A stretch of DNA of 64,000 bases from an uncultured Elusimicrobia bacterium (GTDB lineage Bacteria > Elusimicrobiota > Elusimicrobia > Elusimicrobiales > UBA9959), in NCBI GenBank assembly GCA_903873295.1, contig CAIQNV010000156.1:19671-83670 (forward strand). The letters run 5' to 3'. Shown in pieces: positions 34,705-43,039 of the stretch. Positions within the stretch are counted from its first letter, which is position 1; each line of letters begins with the position of its first letter. The notes beneath the pieces were generated by a model. It was not told the DNA's origin, did not search any database, and saw nothing but the letters and a program-made list of their open reading frames with translations. The position numbers were made by a program, and so were the translations under genes.

Positions 34705-36156
34705 TCAGAACTTATGCCAGAGCATCTGGGTCGTCACGTCGTGATGAAAGAGCACCTCTGAAGACTTGACGATCCCGCCGAGCTCTTTCGGGCTCCGGTC
34801 AGCGGCGGCCTGCTTGTGTGAAACATATTTTTCGTGCGACGCCGCGCCCATGACCGTTTTGATGAAGTCGCTTCCGCGGAACAGCCGGATCGCGTCGTAG
34901 ATGTTGCCGGGCAGACAGCGCACCCGGTCGCGCTTGCTTTCGTCCTTAGTGAGCGGCTCGCCGTCCAGGCTGGCGCGCAGCAGCGCGTACAAAGCCAGGT
35001 ACGGGTTGGCGTCCGGCCCGACGGAGCGGATCTCTATGCGCGCGGAGGTCTCGTTCCCGGCCGGGATGCGGATCATCGCGCCGCGGTCCACCGAGGAGAC
35101 CTTGATCTGGTTCGGGGCTTCGAAGTGCGGGTCCAGGCGGCGGTAGGCGTTCACGCTCGAGTTTAAAATAAGCGAGAGCTCCTGCGCGTGATTAAGTATC
35201 CTCGAGATGGCGTCCCAGGCCGCCGGGGACAGGCCGTCCTCTCCTTTCCCGTCGTGGAAGAGGTTCTTCCCGCCTTTGAAGAAAGAGATGTTCAGGTGCA
35301 TGCCGCTGCCGTTAACTCCGGAGACCGGCTTCGGGAGAAAGGTGGCGGTCATGCCCATATTGGCGGCGACCTGGCGGCAGACGAGCTTGTAGAGCTGGAT
35401 CAGATCGCAGGCGCGCACCGCGCCCGCGTAGGAGAAATTGAGCTCGAACTGGGAGGGCGCTACCTCGGGATGGTCTTTCTCGTTCTTGAAGCCCATCGCC
35501 CGCTGCGCCTCGGCGGCCGAGTCGATAAACAGCTTCAGGGGGTCGAGGGGAAGCGAATGGAAATAGCCGCCGGTGGAAATAAGATCGAACCCCGCGACTT
35601 TATTGTAGACCTGCTCGGCGTTGAGGCCCTTCACCAGGAAGCCCTCCACTTCGCCGGCCACGTTCGCGGTGATGCCCCGTTCCTTTTTCAGCTCTTTGGT
35701 CAGCCCCGTGAGGCGCGCGCGGAAATCTGATTCATAGGGCGTTTTATCGCGGTTCAGGACGGTGCCGAAAAGAATGACCTTGCCCGGGCCGAAGACATCG
35801 GAAGGCAGCCAGAAGATGCTTCCCCAATCGATGCCGAGCCGGAGGTCGGACTCTTTCTGCGCTGAAAAGCCGCGGATGGACGAGCCGTCGAAGGTGAGAT
35901 TGTCGTGCGCCCTAAGCAGATACTGCTTGTCGTAGTCGAGCATGTGAAAGCGCCCCTCGATATCAGTGAAGCAGAGCGTGACCGCTTTAAGGCGCTTCTC
36001 TTTTAAAAGATACGCGCGGTATTTCTTTTCAAGCTCCGCCGGCGGCAGCGTTTCGGCCGCCGCCGCCGCCTCAAGGTTCATGCCCTCGAGCTCGTCATAA
36101 GGTATCTCAAGAAAATTTTTCAGGACCACGGGTTCGGTTAATTTTGGCTTAGGCAT
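34705..36156 (-). CDS. glnA: Glutamine synthetase (type I-like)
   Basis: 483 residues. Beta-grasp domain with LTFDGSSIRGFSAQKESDL, then catalytic motifs GEVEGFLVKG (Glu ligands), ELNFSYAGAVRACD, NGSGMHLNISFFKGGKNL, and EAPNQIKVSSVDRGAMIRIP, ETSARIEIRSVGPDANPYL (Arg/Glu). It joins ammonia and glutamate using ATP. The adenylylation Tyr loop (NLYDLP) of enterobacterial enzymes is not present; GNIYDAIRLF occupies the region. The ribosome site is AGAGG. It is convergent with the PorV-like gene and divergent from the rhodanese gene across an AT-rich region. Confidence 0.94.
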   Translation of the reverse strand: MPKPKLTEPVVLKNFLEIPYDELEGMNLEAAAAAETLPPAELEKKYRAYLLKEKRLKAVTLCFTDIEGRFHMLDYDKQYLLRAHDNLTFDGSSIRGFSAQKESDLRLGIDWGSIFWLPSDVFGPGKVILFGTVLNRDKTPYESDFRARLTGLTKELKKERGITANVAGEVEGFLVKGLNAEQVYNKVAGFDLISTGGYFHSLPLDPLKLFIDSAAEAQRAMGFKNEKDHPEVAPSQFELNFSYAGAVRACDLIQLYKLVCRQVAANMGMTATFLPKPVSGVNGSGMHLNISFFKGGKNLFHDGKGEDGLSPAAWDAISRILNHAQELSLILNSSVNAYRRLDPHFEAPNQIKVSSVDRGAMIRIPAGNETSARIEIRSVGPDANPYLALYALLRASLDGEPLTKDESKRDRVRCLPGNIYDAIRLFRGSDFIKTVMGAASHEKYVSHKQAAADRSPKELGGIVKSSEVLFHHDVTTQMLWHKF

Positions 36157-36324
36157 GAATTACCTCTTTCGGATAAAATATGGGTGACAAGTATAAATGT
36201 ATCATAACTTAAATTAAAAATCAACATAAATACTATAAAGAATGGTATAATTACTTAAGAAATCGCAGCACATGGCTTGCTGCCTGTTAAATTCTTGTTG
36301 GAGTTGACGTTGCGGGAGGACTAA
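36157..36324. promoter_or_regulatory. AT-rich divergent promoter region (glnA / rhodanese)
   Basis: 168 bases, far more AT-rich than the rest of the window. For the rhodanese gene there is an extended -10 TGGTATAAT (36243-36251). Several minus-strand -10-like words (TATAGT, TATACT) face glnA. No clear operator could be assigned. Confidence 0.6.
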
Positions 36325-36837
36325 ATGGAACAAATTATCCTGGATGTCAGGGAGCAGGACGAGTTCGCCTCCGGGCATGTCCCGGGGTCTATCTGGGTGC
36401 CGTTTTCCCAGTTCGGCCATACGGCCCCGGGGGTCCTGCAGTCGCTGGCGGGCCGGAAAATAGTGCTGATGTGCCGCAGCGGCAGCAGGGCGAAACTCGC
36501 TCTCGCGGAGATCTCGCGGCTGGGCTTCGGCGGCCAGCTTTCGGCGGAAGTTTATGAGGGCGGGATCCTGGAATGGGTCCGGCAGGGAAAACCTGTGGCG
36601 GCCGGTTCCGCCGCGCGTCTGCCGCTAATGCGGCAGGTGCAGATAGTCGCCGGGCTCGGGGTGCTGCTGTCGGTGCTGCTCGGCCTGGGCGTGGACCTGA
36701 GAATAACCTGGCTGGCCGCTTTTATCGGGGCCGGGCTCACCTTCGCGGGGGTTACGGGCTTCTGCGGGCTGGCGAAACTGCTCGCGCTTATGCCCTGGAA
36801 TAAGGCGGGTCCGGCGCAGGACTGCCGCTGCGGATAG
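36325..36837 (+). CDS. Rhodanese-domain membrane protein (YgaP-like)
   Basis: 170 residues from the ATG after GCGGGAGGA. The rhodanese domain (about 1-95) has LDVREQDEFASGHVPGS and the active-site cysteine in IVLMCRSGSRAKLAL. Two membrane helices follow (VQIVAGLGVLLSVLLGLGV, LAAFIGAGLTFAGVTGFCGL) with the DUF2892 pattern including TGFCGLAKLLALMPWNK. Transfers sulfane sulfur at the inner membrane face. It ends just before repeat copy B. Confidence 0.92.
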   Translation: MEQIILDVREQDEFASGHVPGSIWVPFSQFGHTAPGVLQSLAGRKIVLMCRSGSRAKLALAEISRLGFGGQLSAEVYEGGILEWVRQGKPVAAGSAARLPLMRQVQIVAGLGVLLSVLLGLGVDLRITWLAAFIGAGLTFAGVTGFCGLAKLLALMPWNKAGPAQDCRCG

Positions 36838-36890
36838 CGCTCGCGGGTCCGCGTGAGAGACCGGTTCATATATCGTATTATGGCGCTTCC

Positions 36891-37078
36891 GGGTTTAGCA
36901 GGGGTACGGGCCGGTCACGGGGTTGCCCATTCCGCCGCGCAGGAACCGTTGCGCGGTTCCCCCCGAAGCGGGGCCCCCCTCCCCAAAGCGGCTCCAGAGC
37001 AACCCCATGACTGGCCCGCGGCTGTTTTACGTACGGCTAGCGCAGTATTATATCGGACTACCGGGCATTTACCAACGG
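36891..37078. repeat. Dispersed structured palindrome, copy B
   Basis: 188 bases closely matching copy A, including both flanks (GGGTTTAGC start, CTACCGGGCATTTACC end). Outer arms 36909-36928 and 36997-37016 carry a few paired or wobble differences from copy A; the inner hairpins are identical. It occupies most of the 270-base gap 36838-37107. The track ORF from 36853 merely reads through it. Confidence 0.9.
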
Positions 37079-37107
37079 AAAACCCGGAAGCGCTCGTATT
37101 ATTTATC

Positions 37108-38685
37108 ATGCCACTTGAACTGATCGTCAGCGGTTTGTTGGTTCCCGTTGAGAAAGACGGGGCCGAGGAATATTTGATAGCCGCCGCGCTGAAGCTCGGA
37201 GTTCCGGCGGCCGGGCTTGAGGCCGTCAGAGTACTTTCTAAAGCGCCGGTTTTCGGCGATAGCCGGCAGTTCTACTACGAGGTTTCGCTGGCCGTGCGCG
37301 TCCCCGCCGGCTACGCGAACGAAGATAAATTCCCGCCTTATGTTTTAAAACCTGCCGCGCCGCGCAAGCCAGCGCCGGCCGGCGGGCGGCCCGTGATAAT
37401 CGGCTTCGGTCCGGCCGGGATGTTCGCCGCGCTGGAACTGCTGGAATACGGGCTTAAGCCCCTGATCTTTGAAAGGGGCAAAAGGCTGGAGGAGCGCGAC
37501 GAGGACGTGCGGAGATTCTTCAGCGGGCGGACGCTGGAGCCCGAGTCCAATATCCAGTTCGGAGAGGGCGGCGCCGGCTCTTATTCCGACGGGAAACTGT
37601 TTTCCCGGCGCAATAATTCCGCCAGCGCGGGCAAGGTGCTGGACACTTTTATTAAATTCGGCGCGCCGCCTGAAATAGGATATGTCAGCAAGCCCCATCT
37701 GGGCACCGATGTTCTGCGCAGGATCGTAGCTGAGATCAGGAACTATATCCTCGGGCGCGGCGGAAAAATACATTACGGCTCAAAAATGACGGATCTCCTT
37801 ATCTCCGGCGGCAAAGCCGCAGGCGTGGAAATAAACGGTTCGGCGCAATACCTTTGTTCGGGCGTCTACCTGGCCGTCGGCAATTCGGCGCGGGACACTT
37901 TTGAGCTGCTGCATAAAAAAAGCGTTGCCCTTGAGTCCAAGCCCGTCTCAATGGGAGTGAGGGTCGAACACCCGGCGGGGACCATCAACCTTATCAGGTA
38001 CGGAGAGAAGTACAGGAACTTCCCCGGCCTGGGCGCCGCCGCTTATTCTTTTAATTACACGGACCGGAAGATCGGGCGCGGCGCGTACACTTTCTGCATG
38101 TGCCCCGGCGGCGAGGTCGTGAACGCGTCCTCCGGCGAAGGCCTGCTGGCGCTCAACGGCATGAGCTACGCGGCCAGGGCTTCGGCTTTTTCCAACTCGG
38201 CCATTACGGTCGCCTGCGGCGCGGCGGATTACGGCTCGGCGCACCCGCTGGCCGGGGTCGAGTTCCAAAAGGAGATAGAGCGGAAAGCTTTCATGGCGGG
38301 TGGGGGGAACTGGAAGGCTCCGGCGCAGAACCTCAGGGATTATTTAAGCGGGACTTTGTCCTCCTCGCTGAACGCTAACTCCTGCAGACTGGGGACGCAG
38401 AGTGCGGACCTCGGCGCTATTTTCCCGCCCTTCATAAACGAAACTCTCCGTGCCGCTTTCGGCCGCTGGGAGACGGAGTGCCCGCTGTTCGTCGGTGCAG
38501 ATGCTCTTCTGCTGGCTCCGGAAACCCGGACTTCCTCGCCCGTAAGGATAGTACGCGGAAATAATTTCGAATCTGTAAATATCCGGAACCTCTACCCGAT
38601 AGGCGAAGGCTCCGGTTACAGCGGAGGCATAACCAGCTCCGCCGCCGACGCCATCAGAGCCGTGGAAGCCGTCCAAAAAAATTAA
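37108..38685 (+). CDS. FAD-dependent dehydrogenase-like protein (COG2509 family)
   Basis: 525 residues from MPLELIVSG; the first 85 residues of the track ORF are translated repeat B. An N-terminal small domain (1-85) is followed by the FAD loop VIIGFGPAGMFAALELLEYG, RGKRLEERDEDVRRFF, ESNIQFGEGGAGSYSDGKL and, at the end, GEGSGYSGGITSSAADAIRAVEA, all characteristic of COG2509 flavoproteins. Substrate unknown. There is no good ribosome site, so the repeat may supply the transcript start, or the gene may be poorly expressed. Confidence 0.9.
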   Translation: MPLELIVSGLLVPVEKDGAEEYLIAAALKLGVPAAGLEAVRVLSKAPVFGDSRQFYYEVSLAVRVPAGYANEDKFPPYVLKPAAPRKPAPAGGRPVIIGFGPAGMFAALELLEYGLKPLIFERGKRLEERDEDVRRFFSGRTLEPESNIQFGEGGAGSYSDGKLFSRRNNSASAGKVLDTFIKFGAPPEIGYVSKPHLGTDVLRRIVAEIRNYILGRGGKIHYGSKMTDLLISGGKAAGVEINGSAQYLCSGVYLAVGNSARDTFELLHKKSVALESKPVSMGVRVEHPAGTINLIRYGEKYRNFPGLGAAAYSFNYTDRKIGRGAYTFCMCPGGEVVNASSGEGLLALNGMSYAARASAFSNSAITVACGAADYGSAHPLAGVEFQKEIERKAFMAGGGNWKAPAQNLRDYLSGTLSSSLNANSCRLGTQSADLGAIFPPFINETLRAAFGRWETECPLFVGADALLLAPETRTSSPVRIVRGNNFESVNIRNLYPIGEGSGYSGGITSSAADAIRAVEAVQKN

Positions 38686-38695
38686 AAGGCGCCGG

Positions 38696-39994
38696 TCAGG
38701 CGTCCCAGTAGGCTTCCTGGAGGTTGTCTTCTTTTTCGGGCAGGGCGCGCGTCAGGCGCGGCGAATTCTGGGCTAAAACCTCGAAGCTCACGCGGTTGGC
38801 GTACTTTGAGATCTGGGACAAGGAGGAATAAGTCAGGGAATGGATCAGGTTTTTCGGCGAATTAGGAACTTTAGCCTGGTGATATTTCCTCGCTCCCAGA
38901 TCGTGCAGGAGCGCCGCGAGGGCGCCGTCGCCGGCGCCGTTGGTGTTTTTTATTATCATCGGGCCGCCCATGAACGGATTAATATGAGTGTAGATCTTCA
39001 GCGGCCTGGCGCAGTCGCTTTTTCTCATCGGGCGGCTGAACTCGTACATGTTGTACTCGATAATAGACTTGGTGTAAAGCTTGTAGGTGGTTTTTCGGGC
39101 GTACTGCTCGTCCACATAGCCAGCCAGGTAAAGCCCGTGCGCACCTACGGTCAGCAGGACAAGATCGGCGAGGTCTAAAACATTTTCCGCGGCCAAAAGG
39201 GGGTCGTTCAGCCCGGTAAGGGCCAGCGCTTCAAGATCGTTCATCGCCACGCAGGTGACGTATTTGTTTATAAACCCGCGGAAAAAATCTTTTTTAGCTT
39301 CGATCAAAGACGCCGTACCTAGCGTCATAACCACGGGGACCCTGGCCTTTAAGGCGGTTTCGCAGGCTTTTATAGTGGAGCTGAAGATCGGGTCCTTTTC
39401 ATCGCGCAGGATATATGCGGAAATAAGGAGGGCGGAGGCCTTTTCTATCACTTCGCCGGGAATAAATTCCGGGGTCAGATCGTTCATGCAGCCTTTGTTG
39501 ATGCCGAAAGTCCGCTCCCCGTCGGGGGTTACGAAACACATGGCCCTGCCCATCGTGTTTTCGGACGGCTGAAGATAAGAGAGGTCCACTTTCGCGCTGG
39601 TATTGCGGATGTATTTAAAAGCGTAATCGCCCACGGTTATATTCCGGGTGATAGCCCCGAGCGCGACCGAGCGTTCTTCGGACAGGATCGAGTAATTATG
39701 CAGGGTGTTCCCCACCGAGCCGCCGGCATATTCGCCCCGGATCTTCCCCTCCGTCTTCACTTCCCGGTAGATGGCCTCGGCGTCCTGGTCGTTCAGGATC
39801 TGCGATTCGCCTTTTTTCAGCCGGTGTTTAAGCAGAAATTCCTGCTCTACGCCGCATTCGATATCCACCAGCAGCTGGTCTATGCCGACCAGATAGAACG
39901 GTTCGGTCTGCAGAAAATGGGGGTCGGCGCTTTCCCGCCCCTTCTCGGTGACCGGGAAGTAATGTTTGTTCTTTCTTTTGCCGGGAAATTTCAT
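38696..39994 (-). CDS. gsk: Inosine-guanosine kinase
   Basis: 432 residues, PfkB/ribokinase family. From memory the N-terminus MKFPGKRKNKHYFPV and the tail SPRLTRALPEKEDNLQEAYWD are very close to E. coli Gsk, as are YEFSRPMR, GGPMIIKNTNGAGDGALAALLHD (anion hole and catalytic Asp) and KYANRVSFEVL. Phosphorylates inosine and guanosine for purine salvage. The family is best known from gammaproteobacteria, so its occurrence here, with no other salvage gene nearby, suggests lateral transfer. It converges on the COG2509 gene with 10 bases between. Confidence 0.95.
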   Translation of the reverse strand: MKFPGKRKNKHYFPVTEKGRESADPHFLQTEPFYLVGIDQLLVDIECGVEQEFLLKHRLKKGESQILNDQDAEAIYREVKTEGKIRGEYAGGSVGNTLHNYSILSEERSVALGAITRNITVGDYAFKYIRNTSAKVDLSYLQPSENTMGRAMCFVTPDGERTFGINKGCMNDLTPEFIPGEVIEKASALLISAYILRDEKDPIFSSTIKACETALKARVPVVMTLGTASLIEAKKDFFRGFINKYVTCVAMNDLEALALTGLNDPLLAAENVLDLADLVLLTVGAHGLYLAGYVDEQYARKTTYKLYTKSIIEYNMYEFSRPMRKSDCARPLKIYTHINPFMGGPMIIKNTNGAGDGALAALLHDLGARKYHQAKVPNSPKNLIHSLTYSSLSQISKYANRVSFEVLAQNSPRLTRALPEKEDNLQEAYWDA

Positions 39995-40021
39995 CGTAGC
40001 CTTTAATGTTTTTGCCGCTTA

Positions 40022-40870
40022 ATGACTATTATAGAAAAATCGGGGCGGCGCCAGGCGTTTTACGGCAGGCAGGAGGCTCGGGCTAAAGGTTTGGCGGAAA
40101 CCGCGGATAATCAGAGTGAGCCCTGTTCTTCTGCGGGCTGCTCATTCAAGCGCGGGCGCGGCGGAGCGGCCGCGCGAAATATCGGGGGGGGGAAAATTAA
40201 ATTATTCTGCATTGTGTTCGGCGTTAGCGCGGCGGCCTTGCCCGCCGCTGCCGCGGGCGGCGGCCCTTGGCCGCCGGGATTCTCCATCGAAACGCCCGTT
40301 TCAGCTGTGCCGGAGCCCGGGGCGCCGGCTGAAGTCATTACACCTGCTGTATTTAAAAGTGAAGGCCCTAAGCTAGGCGCGCGGGCAGGCGGGGCGTGCA
40401 TGCCGCATGACGGGCTCAACTATTCCGCGGCCGAAGAGATGCTTATAAAGGAATTCGGCGTGGTGGGTATAGGCCTGAGTATCCCGGAAGCGGAGGACAT
40501 AGCGCAGACGCAAGAGAACGCCAACCGGCGCTACTTTGACCAGGCGGTCCTCCTTATGATGAATAGTTTTTTTGACGATTATGCGGATCCCGCAAGTCCG
40601 CTTTCTGCGATCCTCGCCGCCTTGGGCGCTTCAGCCGCAGAACCCTCTAAGCAGGATCTGACCGCGGCAAAGCGTAAACTTCTGCAGCTTATGAACATGC
40701 CGGGCTCAATGCTGCGGCTGGTGCGCGCGAGCGGCGCCGAGCAGCCCGCCCGGGGCGAGAGGGTGAAAAAGAACTGGATCGTCCAGCTCCGCCTGGATCA
40801 TTACGTCCGCTTCTACCGGGCCATAGGCGACCGCCTGGGAAAGACGCCCGTTTACAACTACGGCTCCTGA
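40022..40870 (+). CDS. Secreted hypothetical protein
   Basis: 282-residue ORF. The real start is uncertain: residues 1-56 are unlike a signal, but IKLFCIVFGVSAAALPAAAAGGG (about 58-80) looks like one and is preceded by a long G-run that could bind the ribosome; no ATG or obvious alternative is placed well, except GTG at the V of CIVFG. The mature part is Pro-rich and then helical (LNYSAAEEMLIKEFG ... DHYVRFYRAIGDRLGK). No family recognised. Codon composition is like its neighbours, so it is likely real. Confidence 0.55.
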   Translation: MTIIEKSGRRQAFYGRQEARAKGLAETADNQSEPCSSAGCSFKRGRGGAAARNIGGGKIKLFCIVFGVSAAALPAAAAGGGPWPPGFSIETPVSAVPEPGAPAEVITPAVFKSEGPKLGARAGGACMPHDGLNYSAAEEMLIKEFGVVGIGLSIPEAEDIAQTQENANRRYFDQAVLLMMNSFFDDYADPASPLSAILAALGASAAEPSKQDLTAAKRKLLQLMNMPGSMLRLVRASGAEQPARGERVKKNWIVQLRLDHYVRFYRAIGDRLGKTPVYNYGS

Positions 40871-41021
40871 CCGGAGCTGGTCTCCTGCCGCCGCCGGGAA
40901 TAACGATAACCGTTCTTAGGTTTCCTGCAAATCAAATATAGCGGCCGCCAGGAGGAGAAAGTGTCCTGCTTTTACCGGAACTCTCGCTGGCGAAGTATTG
41001 TTTGGGGAAATCATAAACACT

Positions 41022-41054
41022 GGTGTCCGGGTTCTAAAGCTATTCCCGGACACC
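41022..41054. repeat. Perfect 10-base inverted repeat between convergent genes
   Basis: GGTGTCCGGG, 13-base loop, CCCGGACACC. There is no T-tract on either side, but it sits between convergent genes and may act as a bidirectional transcription barrier. A second stem GACTCCCC/GGGGGGTC overlaps the stop of the next gene (41072-41091). Confidence 0.6.
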
Positions 41055-41089
41055 GGGGCGGGAAAGAACCGGACTCCCCTCTCGGGGGG

Positions 41090-41962
41090 TCAGAGGCCGG
41101 CTGGGGCTTCGGTCACGTATTTCAGCGGAGGGATGGCGCCTATGCGCAGGCTCTTAACAATGGCCGCGAATTGCGGGTAGTATTCCTTGTAATGCTCGTC
41201 GCTGCACATAAAACTTACGGTGCACGCAATGTTCCCTTTGGGGTTCGGCAGGAAAATGGTTTCTTCCGAATAGGTACGGTCCATGACCGTCCTGGAACCC
41301 TTGTACTGTTTCCCTTCGGCGCGCAGCGCGGTCTCCATGGGTTTCAGCGCTACGCCGCGCCTTGTAAGGATGTTCGCCAACGCCTCGATGATATTATCGT
41401 CGAACGTGGTTTTTATCCGCTGGGCCGTGACGGCGACAGCTACGGGGACGGGGTCCCCCGCGAGTTTGCCCACGTTAATGCCCAAAAAAGCGAAGGTCAT
41501 CTGGCCGGGGGCTCCGGCGAAATGGTCCTCGACGGTGAATTCGGCGGGATAGCTTAGCTCGAACTGGAGCTGGCGGTTGCGGTACACTACCGTGCCTTTC
41601 TGCTCGTGCCGCACGAACGGGACCTGGCTGTTAAGGCTGTTTATGTCCATAAGGCGCGTCATGCTGAGGCTGATGGCGTACTGCAGGGTCTGGAGTTTTT
41701 TTGTGTCGGGCGGGAGGTCCAGGATCTCCGTGCCCATGAAGATAGCGTCGCTCTTCTGGCCGCCGCCCAGCAGCGTGCCGAATTTGTTGTAGTAATAATC
41801 CACGTTCTCCACAGAGGCGTGCGGGCGCCCGCTCAGCGGGGCGGTGGCGGCGTCGGTCAGGATGGCGCCTTCCTGGTCGACCATATACCGGTTGCCCTGG
41901 GAATCCGTAACCTGTTTCATGTTAGCGGCCGCAAAAGCCGGGCCTGCCCCGCACAGGCACAA
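41090..41962 (-). CDS. Secreted hypothetical protein with truncated signal sequence
   Basis: 290-residue ORF with TTG as first codon: MCLCGAGPAFAAAN looks like only the second half of a signal peptide. In the upstream sequence a seven-T run is followed by CTAGCG; removing one T would give TLIFFLALCLCGAGPAFA in frame. The frame as written hits a TAA a few codons up. Thus either a one-base sequencing or genuine frameshift has removed the start, or a poor TTG is used. The mature protein has a mixed alpha/beta domain (YRNRQLQFELSYPAEFTVEDHF, GTEILDLPP) but no family I recognise. Confidence 0.6.
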   Translation of the reverse strand: MCLCGAGPAFAAANMKQVTDSQGNRYMVDQEGAILTDAATAPLSGRPHASVENVDYYYNKFGTLLGGGQKSDAIFMGTEILDLPPDTKKLQTLQYAISLSMTRLMDINSLNSQVPFVRHEQKGTVVYRNRQLQFELSYPAEFTVEDHFAGAPGQMTFAFLGINVGKLAGDPVPVAVAVTAQRIKTTFDDNIIEALANILTRRGVALKPMETALRAEGKQYKGSRTVMDRTYSEETIFLPNPKGNIACTVSFMCSDEHYKEYYPQFAAIVKSLRIGAIPPLKYVTEAPAGL

Positions 41963-42159
41963 CGCTAGAAAAAAATATTAACGTATAGGTTCTCCCTATC
42001 CCTGGCTATCCGGCAGCTCACCCCTGTATTATACGGAATTACTTCCCGCGCAGGCTATTTGCGTGCAAGTAGCACAGTAAGGGTTGTTTTCCTTTGCCGC
42101 TTTTACCATTGCAAAGCAGTATATTCGCACTTTCACGCTATACCGTATGTGGTGAGCGG

Positions 42160-42426
42160 TTATTCGTAATGGGTCCACATCCGTAATATCTTTACGATGT
42201 GCTCGGCTTTGTATATCTGGTAGACGAGGCGGTGTTTGATGTTAATGCGCCGAGAGTAAGCGCCGGCGAGGTCTCCCACGAGTCTTTCGTAAGGGGGGGG
42301 ATTCTGGAATGGGTTAGCGCATAAAACCTCGAATAAAGCGTCTACGCGGCCGCGAAGCCCGGAGGCTTGGATCTTCTTGGCGTCTTTGCAAGCGTCCCGA
42401 GTAAAAACAAGTTCCCAATTCACCAT
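42160..42426 (-). CDS. yoeB: Txe/YoeB-family toxin (mRNA endonuclease)
   Basis: 88 residues from the ATG inside the antitoxin stop region (overlap of seven bases). RelE-fold with WELVFTRDACKDAKK, YERLVGDLAGAYSRRINIKHRLVYQIY and the C-terminal MWTHYE, matching YoeB/Txe where Glu, Arg, His and Tyr near these places act in ribosome-dependent mRNA cleavage. Encoded directly after its YefM/Phd-type antitoxin. Intact in length and key motifs, so probably active. Confidence 0.92.
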   Translation of the reverse strand: MVNWELVFTRDACKDAKKIQASGLRGRVDALFEVLCANPFQNPPPYERLVGDLAGAYSRRINIKHRLVYQIYKAEHIVKILRMWTHYE

Positions 42427-42662
42427 GGCAGCTTCTTTGAGCATTTGGCAACAGGGGTCTTCATGTTTTTAACAAGGGACTCGCGCATGCCAGGGACGGA
42501 CAGAAGATAAAGTGTCTCCTGGATGGCTTCCCAATCTTCGGAAGAAACAAGGACCGCGGAGGCGCGGCGCCCTTTTATCTGCACCGGCCTGTGCGAAATG
42601 ACAGCAGCATCGACAAGGTTGAAGAGCTGCGCGCGGGCCTGACTGGTTGTTATAGTAGTCAT
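42420..42662 (-). CDS. yefM: Phd/YefM-family antitoxin
   Basis: 80 residues from MTTITTSQARAQLFNLVDAAV; the track start adds an unlikely leader. The N-terminal beta-alpha DNA-binding fold (residues 1-55, HRPVQIKGRRASAVLVSSEDWEAIQETLYLL) is typical of YefM/Phd, and the C-terminal segment (about 56-80) would wrap the toxin. It likely represses its own promoter. The overlap with the toxin gene keeps the two in step. Confidence 0.92.
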   Translation of the reverse strand: MTTITTSQARAQLFNLVDAAVISHRPVQIKGRRASAVLVSSEDWEAIQETLYLLSVPGMRESLVKNMKTPVAKCSKKLPW

Positions 42663-42700
42663 ATTACTATTGTACCATATATAGTACCACTTGGCAAGGG
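42663..42700 (-). promoter_or_regulatory. Promoter/operator of the toxin-antitoxin operon
   Basis: Minus-strand TGGTACTATATATGGTACAA holds two TGGTAC-type words and a -10-like TACAAT. The inverted repeat TAGTA/TACTA overlaps the start, fitting autoregulation by YefM-type proteins. The rest of the 377-base gap 42663-43039 has no gene I can support. It contains a GGCTGCC/GGCAGCC stem (42913-42946) and the TATA-rich leader of the gene at 43040. Confidence 0.55.
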
Positions 42701-43039
42701 CCTGCCCCAAGGTCGCCACTACATCGCCCGTTTCCAGCGAGCGGGGACAACTTTATCAGTGAGAGTAAAATTCATTGAAGCCTGTTTTGAGGTGAAAATC
42801 GTTAAAATCCTGGGGGTGGGCGCGGAAGTCGGGCTAACTATCCCCAGCTTGTCTAATTGGCTATTGCCCTGAAGCCAAAAGAGCTGGGCAGGCCGCCGAC
42901 GGAACGCGAAAAGGCTGCCCGTCGACAGGGCCCCGAACCGGCAGCCGCCGGCATTGCAATGTCCGCCATAAACAGGTCTTTTGGCCCTTGTGTTTCGCTT
43001 ATGTGCCGGTAATACTATATATAGCGGAGAGGCGGAATC

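Noticed and set aside
36853-37107. N-terminal extension of the COG2509 protein
   Set aside because: It is translated repeat B; copies A and C show the same bases without a gene.
42591-42872. 93-residue + strand ORF after the TA module
   Set aside because: First part is antisense to the antitoxin; the rest has no ribosome site and no family, at most a relic.
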